This document shows, piece by piece, positions 52,109 to 59,536 of a stretch of 64,000 nt of DNA. The position numbers and the translations under genes are program-made. A model generated the notes under the pieces. It was given only the letters and a program-made list of their open reading frames with translations. It was not told the DNA's origin and made no database searches. Numbering within the stretch: the stretch's first letter is position 1; each line of letters starts with the position of its first letter. Source of the DNA: Chryseobacterium populi (GTDB lineage Bacteria; Bacteroidota; Bacteroidia; Flavobacteriales; Weeksellaceae); the NCBI RefSeq assembly GCF_000282115.1, contig NZ_AKJY01000101.1, positions 1 through 64,000 of the forward strand. Reading direction: 5' to 3'.

Positions 52109-53080
52109 ATGTTAAATCAATTTAAAATCCTGTGTTTATTATTTTTAATCGCCATTATCATTACCGCGATTATTAATCTGAATACAGGATTTTTAAGCTT
52201 AAATATTCAGGATTTCTTTTATGATTCTGTCAATACCCAAATTGCTGAAATCCGTGTTAACAGGGTATTGGTAATGCTCTTAGCAGGAATTTCGATTCCT
52301 ACGTCAGGATTCCTGATGCAGGAATATTTTCAGAATCCATTGGCCGGACCTGATATTTTAGGAATTACTTCGGTGGCAAGTTTATCAGTCGCATTTTATA
52401 TTTTCTTTTCGCATAACATTCTACTTCCTGAATTTTTACAAAACAGCTTTCTAAGTTTATCTGCAATTGCGGGAAGTTTGCTTTTGATGTTGATTTTATT
52501 ATCAATGTCTAATAAGTTTCAGGATAAATCTTACCTTATCATTTTCGGGTTTCTTATCTCTGCATTTGCAGGAGCTATTGTTTCCCTGCTTCAGTTTTAC
52601 GCCGAAAATCAAAGCCTGAAAAACTATATTCTGTGGTCTTTCGGAGCCAACAATATGGTGACTGGAAATCAGGTTAAAGTTTTATCCATTCTCGTTTTAA
52701 TCGGATTATTTATCTGTTTCAAGACCATAAAGCCCCTGATAGGAAATTCTTTAGGAAGCTCATATGCTCAAAGCCTCGGTGTGAATTTAAAACAGCTGAA
52801 ACTTCTGATCATTGTAGCTTCTTCCCTTCTTTCAGCATCTGTTACCGCTTTTCTTGGGCCTATTTTATTTATTGGGATTATTGTTCCGCATTTTTGCAGA
52901 CTGATCTATAATCCTGCAAAACTGTGGCAGCAATGGATATTAAATATGTTTTTAGGAATGCTGATTATGCTGCTGTTTTCAATTATAGCGGAAAAAACCC
53001 AGATCCCTTTGAATGTGATAAGTTCTATATTTGGAATTCCTGTGATTTTGATGATGCTTTTGAAACAGAATAAAGTGTAA
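52109..53080 (+). CDS. FecCD-type ABC transporter permease
   Basis: Polytopic permease of the iron-siderophore/haem/cobalamin (FecCD) family, 323 residues with eight to ten helices. Family marks are RVNRVLVMLLAGISIPTSGFLMQEYFQNPLAGPDILGITSVASLSVAF, KNYILWSFGANNMVTGNQ, GSSYAQSLGVNLKQLKLLIIVASSLLSASVTAFLGPILFIGIIVPHFCRLIYNPAK. The last block contains the coupling segment GxxxPHxxR (here GIIVPHFCR). It probably pairs with the ATPase at 53583. No substrate-binding protein is in the window. Confidence 0.93.
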   Translation: MLNQFKILCLLFLIAIIITAIINLNTGFLSLNIQDFFYDSVNTQIAEIRVNRVLVMLLAGISIPTSGFLMQEYFQNPLAGPDILGITSVASLSVAFYIFFSHNILLPEFLQNSFLSLSAIAGSLLLMLILLSMSNKFQDKSYLIIFGFLISAFAGAIVSLLQFYAENQSLKNYILWSFGANNMVTGNQVKVLSILVLIGLFICFKTIKPLIGNSLGSSYAQSLGVNLKQLKLLIIVASSLLSASVTAFLGPILFIGIIVPHFCRLIYNPAKLWQQWILNMFLGMLIMLLFSIIAEKTQIPLNVISSIFGIPVILMMLLKQNKV

Positions 53081-53292
53081 TAGTAATGTATAAAACAAAC
53101 AGTCAATTCAAATTTAATGCGGATCAAGAAAATAACTCATAATATTTGAGAATAATTTTATAACTTTCTTCAGTAAGTAAAAAGGGAAAACACTCATAAT
53201 GTGTCACTCTGGAGTAATCTAAACCAACTTTGCAAAGATGCTTTCAGCACGACGATCTACTAAACGCGACTTATCTAACGATAAACGAAATA

Positions 53293-53580
53293 ATGAACAT
53301 TAGAATAACACAAAAACAATTAATTACTGCACACATCATTTTGTTTGTAATAAGTTTTGCATTTCTGGAGTATTCAAAAATGTTTCGAATGAATCAGAAA
53401 TTACATTGGGTTTATTCCTGGGGGCATAATTGGTGGATTATGTTTGCGTTACCTACAGCATTCCTGGGCTCACTTATTTTAGGCGGGTACACTTTACGGA
53501 AAGTCAAAAAAAATAAATTCCTATATTTATTTTTAAATTTTTTACCTGTCCTCTTATTTCTAATACTTTTCTTTTTTTAA
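53293..53580 (+). CDS. Small membrane protein inserted between ABC permease and ATPase genes
   Basis: A 95-residue protein with three likely transmembrane helices (about residues 9-28, 46-66 and 73-95) and conserved-looking aromatic motifs WVYSWGHNWWIMFALP between the first two. I do not recognise a family. It ends 3 bp before the ABC ATPase ATG, implying translational coupling. It begins after a 212-bp non-coding gap that separates it from the permease. I use the ATG at 53293 because the longer frame upstream (from 53230) does not look like a natural N-terminus. It may be a subunit or a foreign insertion. Confidence 0.72.
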   Translation: MNIRITQKQLITAHIILFVISFAFLEYSKMFRMNQKLHWVYSWGHNWWIMFALPTAFLGSLILGGYTLRKVKKNKFLYLFLNFLPVLLFLILFFF

Positions 53581-53582
53581 AT

Positions 53583-54506
53583 ATGCACCTACAAATCAAA
53601 CAGGCTAATATCGGCTACAATACAACATTAATTTCCAATACCAATGCAAATTTGAATCTTGGTGATGTATGTCTGCTGATTGGGAATAACGGTGTAGGGA
53701 AAACAACTTTAATCAAATCTATCCTCCATCAGATTCCTTTACTGAACGGAGAAATTTTAATTAATCATATCAATGTAAAAAATCTTTCCGTTAAAGAAAT
53801 TGCTGAAAATATTGCCGTCGTTTTCTCAAAGTCAGTTGTACCGCATAATTATACGGTGGAAGATCTTATTTCATTAGGAAAGTACATTTACTACCCTTAT
53901 TATTTTGAATTAAAAAAGGAAGACAAGCACGAAGTTTCGACAATAATTCAGGAACTGAAGCTAGAACAATACCAAAGCACCCTTCTCAAAAACCTTTCGG
54001 ATGGAAATCTTCAGAAAGCATTTATTGGAAGGGCTTTAACCCAAAATTCCCCTATCATCATCCTTGATGAGCCAACCACCCACCTGGATGAAAAAAATAA
54101 AATTATCATCCTAAAAACACTTAGGAAACTTGCAAAGGAACAGAACAAACTGATCCTTTTTTCCTCTCACGACTGGCGTTTAGCGAAGGAATTTGCCGAT
54201 AAAATATGGTATGTAAAAGATAACTGTCTTTATCCGGGAATTGTTGAGGATGTTCTCCTGCAACATGAGGAACTCACCAATACTTCTTTATTTCAGGTTA
54301 ATGGAAAATTTGTTGCCCCTAAAATTTCAGCACCTGCCATTCAAAAAGAAATGCTGTATTCTTTACTTCAGAAAAACTTTCAAAAAGACTTTTCTTCTTT
54401 CAGTTTCGAGTTTCAGGATAGCTTTTGGGTTATTTCGTATCAGGATTCAAAATACCGCTGTGAATCTTTCGAAGAAATAATCAATTCTATCAAAAACATT
54501 CACTAA
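53583..54506 (+). CDS. FecE-type ABC transporter ATPase
   Basis: ATP-binding subunit of an iron/siderophore/cobalamin-type importer. Walker A is GNNGVGKTT (residues 34-42), Q-loop region around 80 (VVFSKSVVPHNYTVEDLISLG), Walker B IIILDEPT (about 157-164), and H-loop SSHDWR. The ABC signature is LSDGNLQKAFIGRAL (from residue 138) where most have LSGGQ, a noticeable change of both G and Q. The 307-residue length includes an extra C-terminal part (about 230-307) not found in minimal FecE proteins. It should combine with the FecCD permease upstream. Confidence 0.9.
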   Translation: MHLQIKQANIGYNTTLISNTNANLNLGDVCLLIGNNGVGKTTLIKSILHQIPLLNGEILINHINVKNLSVKEIAENIAVVFSKSVVPHNYTVEDLISLGKYIYYPYYFELKKEDKHEVSTIIQELKLEQYQSTLLKNLSDGNLQKAFIGRALTQNSPIIILDEPTTHLDEKNKIIILKTLRKLAKEQNKLILFSSHDWRLAKEFADKIWYVKDNCLYPGIVEDVLLQHEELTNTSLFQVNGKFVAPKISAPAIQKEMLYSLLQKNFQKDFSSFSFEFQDSFWVISYQDSKYRCESFEEIINSIKNIH

Positions 54507-54532
54507 TACAGGATTTTCTTTAATTATTTCAC

Positions 54533-54552
54533 ATACTATGCATGCATAGTAT
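54533..54552. promoter_or_regulatory. Distal palindromic operator (MarR/fad unit), site 1
   Basis: Perfect 20-bp palindrome ATACTATGCATGCATAGTAT, just beyond the ABC ATPase gene and 140 bp before the MarR ATG. A second copy with one mismatch occurs exactly 84 bp downstream. Confidence 0.8.
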
Positions 54553-54616
54553 TATGCTTATCATACAATTTAATCTACTTAATATCAGGTTATTAACAAT
54601 AATTTAACGTTAATAA

Positions 54617-54648
54617 ATACTATGCATGCATAATATTTACTAAATTTG
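54617..54648 (+). promoter_or_regulatory. Proximal operator, site 2, with -7 element of MarR/fad operon
   Basis: ATACTATGCATGCATAATAT (54617-54636) matches site 1 except for one base, and TAAATTTG (54641-54648) follows directly as the -7 element. The operator covers the place of the -33 element, and no TTG is found there. A start near 54654 agrees with translation from the ATG at 54673. Confidence 0.78.
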
Positions 54649-54672
54649 ATACAAACCATTTCAAAAAAAATA

Positions 54673-55125
54673 ATGGATAATAATAAGGATAAAATAGAAA
54701 ACGTAGATTTAATTTTAAAGCAGACCTGGTTGGCTGTTTCTAAAATGTACACAGAACTTGCCCAGGAACATGATTCTACGGCTGTTCAGGCCCTTACTCT
54801 CCTTAAAATAGACCCGAAAGAAGGAACAAGAAGTACCAATCTGGGACCTAAAATGGCCATTGAGCCTACTTCTTTAACGAGAATCATCAAGCTTCTGGAA
54901 GATAACGGCTATATCTATAAGGAAAAGACCACAACAGATAAAAGAGAAGTCATTATCAAGCTTACAGATAAGGGACTAAATTCACGAAACCTTTCAAAAG
55001 AAGTGGTTGTCAACTTTAATAAGAAAGTCATGGAAAAAATTGCTCCTGAAAAAATGGAGACTTTTAAAGAAGTGATGAATGAGGTCATGAAAATTGCCAA
55101 CGAATTATTAAATAACAGAAAATAA
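54673..55125 (+). CDS. MarR-family transcriptional regulator of fad operon
   Basis: A 150-residue winged-helix protein. It starts MDNNKDKIENVDLILKQTWLAVSKMYTELAQEHDSTAVQALTLLKID. The HTH is NLGPKMAIEPTSLTRIIKLLEDNGYIYKE and the wing TTDKREVIIKLTDKG contains the MarR D-K-R element. It lies directly upstream of fadN and is preceded by two nearly identical palindromes in phase on the helix, so it should repress its own operon and respond to acyl-CoA or a fatty acid. The inferred ligand is by analogy with fatty-acid regulators. It belongs to the MarR family and is not TetR-type FadR. Confidence 0.9.
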   Translation: MDNNKDKIENVDLILKQTWLAVSKMYTELAQEHDSTAVQALTLLKIDPKEGTRSTNLGPKMAIEPTSLTRIIKLLEDNGYIYKEKTTTDKREVIIKLTDKGLNSRNLSKEVVVNFNKKVMEKIAPEKMETFKEVMNEVMKIANELLNNRK

Positions 55126-55181
55126 ATTATAATGAAACCATATGGTTTACATATGACCTTATTAATAATAAAAATTTACAT

Positions 55182-57587
55182 ATGAAAAGAAGAATCAAAC
55201 ACGTAACAGTTCTTGGTTCAGGAATTATGGGAAGCGGTATAGCAGCACATTTCGCCAATATAGGCGTTGAAGTATTGCTTTTGGATATCGTTCCTTTTGA
55301 ATTGACTGAAGCTGAACAGAAAAAAGGTTTGACCAAAGATGATAAAGCAGTAAGAAACAGAATTGCTGCCGAAAACTTTGAAAAACTGAAAAAAGCAAGC
55401 CCCGCTCTACTCTACTCACCTAAATTTGCAGACAGGATTAAGGTAGGAAATTTTGATGATGATTTACAGAAAATCAAAAATACAGACTGGATCATTGAAG
55501 TGGTTGTAGAAAGACTTGACATCAAAAAATCAGTTTATGAAAAAATCGAACAGTTCAGAAAACCGGGAACATTAATTTCTTCAAATACTTCCGGGATTCC
55601 TATTCATTTATTAACGGAAGGAAGAAGCGATGATTTTAAACATTATTTTGCAGGAACCCATTTCTTTAATCCTGTAAGATATCTTCCTCTTTTAGAAATC
55701 ATCCCTACCCATGATACTTCTCCCGAAATTGTAGACTTCTATATGAATTACGGAGCCAAGTTCTTAGGTAAAACTACTGTTTTAGCAAAAGATACTCCTG
55801 CATTTATTGCCAACAGAATCGGGGTTTTCTCTATGATGGATTTACTTCACAATGTTCAGAAATTAGGTTTGACAGTCTCTGAAGTGGATAAATTGACAGG
55901 TCCTGTAATCGGACGACCGAAATCTGCGACATTCAGGACAGCCGATGTTGTAGGTCTCGATACCCTGGTAATGGTAGCCAACGGCGTTCGCCAAAGCGGT
56001 GCTGAAGCCAACAACTTCAATGATGTTTTTGCTCTCCCTGACTATATCCAGAAAATGATGGATAATAAATGGTTAGGTTCTAAAACCGAGCAAGGTTTCT
56101 ATAAAAAAGTGAAAAATGCAGAAGGAAAGTCTGAAATTCACGGATTAAACCTTGATACATTAGAATATGAGCTTCAGGGGAAATCTTCTTTCCCAACTTT
56201 AGAATTGACAAAAAATATAGACAAGCCGATTGACAGATTCAAAGTGCTGATCGGAGGAAAAGATAAAGCCGGAGAGCTTTACAGAAAATCTCTGGGTGCA
56301 TTATTCGCTTACGTTTCTCATAAAGTTCCTGAAATCTCTGAGGAGGTTTATAAAATTGATGATGCCATGAGAGCCGGTTTCGGATGGGAAAACGGACCGT
56401 TTGAAATCTGGGATGCCGTTGGAGTGGCAAAAGGGATCGAACTGGCAAAAGATGCTGGATACGAAGTGTCAGACTGGGCAAAATCCCTAGCTGAAAAAGG
56501 AGAAACTTTCTACAAGGTAAATGATGAAGGCCAAAGCATCTATTATGACAAAAATACAGGGAACTATAACAATATTCCGGGTCAGGATGCCTTTATTATT
56601 TTAGATAACATCAGAAAAAATAAAACACTCTGGAGCAATTCCGGAGCTGCCATTGAAGATTTAGGAGACGGGATTATCAACTTTGAGATTCGTTCTAAAA
56701 TGAACTCTCTTGGTGGCGAAGTCCTTGACGGATTAAACAGAGCCATCGATTTGGCTGAAAAAGAATATGATGGTTTGGTAATCGGAAATCAGGGTACAAA
56801 TTTCTCTGTCGGAGCAAACCTTGCCATGATCTTAATGATGGCTATCGAGCAGGATTGGGATGACCTGAATATGGCTATTGCTTATTTCCAGAAATCGATG
56901 ATGAGAGTTCGTTACTCCTCTATTCCTGTAGTCGTAGCTCCTCACGGCATGACCCTTGGTGGTGGTTGCGAAATGACCATGCACGCAGACAGAGTGGTTG
57001 CTGCTGCAGAAACTTATATCGGACTTGTAGAAACCGGAGTCGGTGTAATTCCTGGCGGTGGCGGAACTAAAGAACTGACATTAAGAACTTCCAGAGAATT
57101 CCATAGTGATGATGTGAAAAACAACAGGCTTCGTGAAGCTTTCATGAATATTGCTATGGGAAAAGTAGCTACATCAGCCTATGAAGCTTACGATATGGGA
57201 ATCCTTGAAAAAGGAAAAGACATTGTTTCAGTAAGCAAAAACAGACAGATTGCAGAAGCTAAAAAAGTAGCAAAATTACTGGCAGAACAAGGTTACACAC
57301 AACCGATCGAGCAGAAAGTAAAAGTCTTAGGAAAAGATGCATTAGGAATGTTCTATGTAGGGACAGACCAGATGCTGACCGGAAACTTCATCTCCGAGCA
57401 CGACAAGAAAATTGCCGATAAGTTGGCCAATGTAATGGTCGGCGGAAATCTTTCTGAACCAACCGTTGTGACAGAACAATACCTTCTGAACCTTGAAAGA
57501 GAAACATTCCTACAACTTTGTGGTGAGAGAAAAACTTTAGAGAGAATACAGTATATGTTACAAAACGGAAAACCTTTGAGAAATTAA
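55182..57587 (+). CDS. fadN: Bifunctional 3-hydroxyacyl-CoA dehydrogenase / enoyl-CoA hydratase (FadN type)
   Basis: Beta-oxidation steps 2 and 3. The dehydrogenase half comes first: NAD site VTVLGSGIMGSGIAAHFANIGVEVLLLD, catalytic histidine/glutamate region GTHFFNPVRYLPLLEIIPT, and ANRIGVFSMMD. The hydratase half lies at the C-terminus (about residues 500-720), with oxyanion glycines in APHGMTLGGGCEMTMHADRVVAA and an ETGVGVIPGGGGTKEL block. This order is reversed relative to E. coli FadB/FadJ and is the same as Bacillus subtilis FadN (about 790 residues); this one has 801. Downstream are fadA and fadE in the B. subtilis fadN-A-E order. Confidence 0.94.
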   Translation: MKRRIKHVTVLGSGIMGSGIAAHFANIGVEVLLLDIVPFELTEAEQKKGLTKDDKAVRNRIAAENFEKLKKASPALLYSPKFADRIKVGNFDDDLQKIKNTDWIIEVVVERLDIKKSVYEKIEQFRKPGTLISSNTSGIPIHLLTEGRSDDFKHYFAGTHFFNPVRYLPLLEIIPTHDTSPEIVDFYMNYGAKFLGKTTVLAKDTPAFIANRIGVFSMMDLLHNVQKLGLTVSEVDKLTGPVIGRPKSATFRTADVVGLDTLVMVANGVRQSGAEANNFNDVFALPDYIQKMMDNKWLGSKTEQGFYKKVKNAEGKSEIHGLNLDTLEYELQGKSSFPTLELTKNIDKPIDRFKVLIGGKDKAGELYRKSLGALFAYVSHKVPEISEEVYKIDDAMRAGFGWENGPFEIWDAVGVAKGIELAKDAGYEVSDWAKSLAEKGETFYKVNDEGQSIYYDKNTGNYNNIPGQDAFIILDNIRKNKTLWSNSGAAIEDLGDGIINFEIRSKMNSLGGEVLDGLNRAIDLAEKEYDGLVIGNQGTNFSVGANLAMILMMAIEQDWDDLNMAIAYFQKSMMRVRYSSIPVVVAPHGMTLGGGCEMTMHADRVVAAAETYIGLVETGVGVIPGGGGTKELTLRTSREFHSDDVKNNRLREAFMNIAMGKVATSAYEAYDMGILEKGKDIVSVSKNRQIAEAKKVAKLLAEQGYTQPIEQKVKVLGKDALGMFYVGTDQMLTGNFISEHDKKIADKLANVMVGGNLSEPTVVTEQYLLNLERETFLQLCGERKTLERIQYMLQNGKPLRN

Positions 57588-57594
57588 TAAAGGA

Positions 57595-57668
57595 AGCTCC
57601 GTAGGAGCAAACTGTTAATAGTTAATAGCAGAAATTTTTATTGAGCCTCGTAGAGGCGACCTGATAAT
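57595..57668 (+). repeat. Two REP-like hairpins (left side of RAYT)
   Basis: Copy 1: hairpin GCTCC-GTA-GGAGC (57596-57608), then AAACTGTTAATA. Copy 2: GCCTC-GTA-GAGGC (57645-57657), then GACCTGATAATA. Both have a 5-bp stem with loop GTA and a conserved CTGwTAATA tail. The arms differ by compensating changes, so the hairpin structure is preserved while sequence varies. Confidence 0.82.
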
Positions 57669-57689
57669 ATACAACCACGTTAGTTTTTT

Positions 57690-58154
57690 ATGGCAAACAC
57701 ATATACACAAATTTATATACAAATTGTTTTCGCTGTCAAAGGAAGACAAAACCTGATTTCGAAAGAAAACAGAGAAGAATTGCATAAATTTATTACAGGT
57801 ATTGTTTCCAATAGAAATCAAAAATTATTCGCGGTTTTTGCAATGCCTGATCATGTGCATATTCTTGTAAGTATGGGGCCAACAATTACAGTTTCGGATC
57901 TGGTTAGAGATATTAAAGCAGCTTCATCAAAATTTATTAATGAAAAAGGATGGATAAATGAAAAATTCAATTGGCAGGAAGGATACGGGGCTTTTTCCTA
58001 TTCTAAAAGCAATATAGATTCCGTTGTAAAATATATCTTAAATCAAGAAGAACATCATAAAAAGAAAACATTCAAAGAAGAGTATTTAGATTTTATGTCA
58101 AAATTTGAAATCGAATATGATCCGAAATATTTATTTGAATGGATTGAAAATTAA
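57690..58154 (+). CDS. REP-associated tyrosine transposase (RAYT, IS200/IS605-like Y1 transposase)
   Basis: A 154-residue single-domain Y1/HUH protein. The HUH pair is H55 and H57 in MPDHVHILV. The catalytic tyrosine is probably Y115 in VVKYILNQEEHHKK, where members have a conserved YI..QxxHH. There is no TnpB partner and no IS ends. Instead REP hairpins sit on both sides, one overlapping its stop codon, which is the mark of a RAYT that acts on REP elements. It is embedded in the fad operon between fadN and fadA and is transcribed in the same direction. Confidence 0.88.
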   Translation: MANTYTQIYIQIVFAVKGRQNLISKENREELHKFITGIVSNRNQKLFAVFAMPDHVHILVSMGPTITVSDLVRDIKAASSKFINEKGWINEKFNWQEGYGAFSYSKSNIDSVVKYILNQEEHHKKKTFKEEYLDFMSKFEIEYDPKYLFEWIEN

Positions 58155-58177
58155 CAGGTCGCTCCTACGGAGCTCCG
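58151..58177 (-). repeat. REP-like hairpin (right side of RAYT, inverted)
   Basis: GCTCC-TAC-GGAGC (58161-58173) is preceded by AACAGGTC. Read on the minus strand it gives AGCTCCGTAGGAGC, then GAC, then CTGTTAAT, matching the left copy in inverse orientation. The outer TAA of this copy is the transposase stop codon. Confidence 0.84.
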
Positions 58178-58257
58178 CAATTAACAAAAATCAAAGCTAT
58201 GAACAGTTTATCTCTATGAGGAAAAAACTCTCAAATAATTTTAATTAAACAAAAAAT

Positions 58258-59436
58258 ATGAAAACAGCATATATAGTTAAGGGTTTCAGAACTGCCGTTG
58301 GAAAAGCTCCAAAAGGAAGTTTAAGATTTACAAGACCCGACGTAATGGCGGCTACAGTTATTGAAAAATTAATGGCTGAGCTTCCGCAATTGGATAAAAA
58401 CAGAATTGACGACCTTATCGTAGGAAACGCAATGCCGGAAGCTGAACAGGGCTTAAATGTAGCCCGTTTGATTTCTTTAATGGGATTAAACACAGATAAA
58501 GTTCCCGGAGTTACTGTCAACAGATATTGTGCATCCGGAAGTGAGGCGATTGCCATTGCATCTGCAAAAATTCAGGCCGGAATGGCTGATTGCATCATTG
58601 CAGGAGGAACAGAGTCTATGTCTTATATTCCGATGGGTGGTTATAAACCCGTTCCGGAAACAGATATTGCAAAAACAAACCCGGATTATTACTGGGGAAT
58701 GGGCTATACTGCAGAAGAAGTGGCCAAACAATATAACATTACAAGAGAAGAACAGGACCAGTTTGCTTTTGAATCTCATATGAAAGCTTTAAAAGCTAAT
58801 CAGGAAGGGAAATTTGCCAGCCAGATCGTTCCGATTCCTGTAGAATATAATTTTCTGGATGAAAACCAGAAAATACAGACTAAAAAATTTGATTTTTCAG
58901 TGGATGAAGGTCCGAGAGCGGATACTTCTTTACAGGGTTTAGCTAAACTGAGGCCTGTTTTCGCCAATGGAGGAAGCGTAACAGCCGGAAACTCTTCTCA
59001 GATGAGTGATGGTGCCGCTTTCGTTATCGTAATGAGCGAAGAAATGGTGAAAGAATTAGGACTTGAACCGCAGGCAAGACTGGTAGCATATGCAGCAGCC
59101 GGACTTGAACCGAGAATCATGGGAATGGGACCGATTTATGCAATTCCAAAGGCTCTTAAACAGGCAGGTTTAGAATTAAAAGATATTGAACTGATCGAAT
59201 TGAATGAAGCATTTGCCTCTCAATCTGTTGCCATCAAAAAAGAGTTAGGTTTAAATCCTGATATTTTGAATGTAAATGGAGGTGCTATCGCATTAGGCCA
59301 CCCACTGGGATGTACCGGAACAAAATTAACGGTTCAGCTTCTTGATGAAATGAGGAAACGCGGAAACAAGTACGGAATGGTTTCCATGTGTGTAGGTACG
59401 GGACAGGGAGCAGCTTCGATATTTGAACTTTTATAA
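58258..59436 (+). CDS. fadA: Acetyl-CoA acyltransferase (3-ketoacyl-CoA thiolase)
   Basis: Degradative thiolase that releases acetyl-CoA. It carries nucleophile C91 in VNRYCASGSEAIAIA, H348 in GGAIALGHPLGCTGT and C378 in MVSMCVGTGQGAA, the thiolase triad, plus a Glu/Asn-rich loop (ELNEAFASQS). The 392-residue length matches FadA. It forms a beta-oxidation complex-type pathway with FadN upstream and acyl-CoA dehydrogenase downstream. Confidence 0.95.
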   Translation: MKTAYIVKGFRTAVGKAPKGSLRFTRPDVMAATVIEKLMAELPQLDKNRIDDLIVGNAMPEAEQGLNVARLISLMGLNTDKVPGVTVNRYCASGSEAIAIASAKIQAGMADCIIAGGTESMSYIPMGGYKPVPETDIAKTNPDYYWGMGYTAEEVAKQYNITREEQDQFAFESHMKALKANQEGKFASQIVPIPVEYNFLDENQKIQTKKFDFSVDEGPRADTSLQGLAKLRPVFANGGSVTAGNSSQMSDGAAFVIVMSEEMVKELGLEPQARLVAYAAAGLEPRIMGMGPIYAIPKALKQAGLELKDIELIELNEAFASQSVAIKKELGLNPDILNVNGGAIALGHPLGCTGTKLTVQLLDEMRKRGNKYGMVSMCVGTGQGAASIFELL

Positions 59437-59437
59437 T

Positions 59438-59504
59438 TGTACAATGTCGGTTGTACCAAATAAACTATTTGACAGCATATAAAGAATTAACAATACATTG
59501 TACA
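59438..59504. repeat. Inverted repeat between fadA and fadE
   Basis: Perfect 10-bp arms TGTACAATGT (59438-59447) and ACATTGTACA (59495-59504) lie 47 bp apart in the 100-bp gap. No T-run follows directly. It may stabilise or process the mRNA between fadA and fadE. GTACAATG-like words also occur in other gaps of this window (near 42404). Confidence 0.55.
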
Positions 59505-59536
59505 TCATACTTTTTACAAAAAAAACAAAATAATAT

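Noticed and set aside
53081..53292. Cobalamin or iron-type riboswitch upstream of the small membrane protein/ABC ATPase
   Set aside because: The 212-bp gap attracted attention because of the transporter type, but I see no B12-box, no conserved multi-stem pattern and no terminator/antiterminator pair.
53230..53292. Longer N-terminus of the small membrane protein starting at 53230
   Set aside because: The added residues (MQRCFQHDDLLNATYLTINE) look like translated intergenic DNA, whereas the ATG at 53293 leads directly into a membrane helix protein.
57690..58154. Complete IS200/IS605 insertion sequence
   Set aside because: No TnpB gene and no IS-type ends with target cleavage sites are seen. 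The flanking hairpins are short REP elements on both sides, which fits a RAYT instead.
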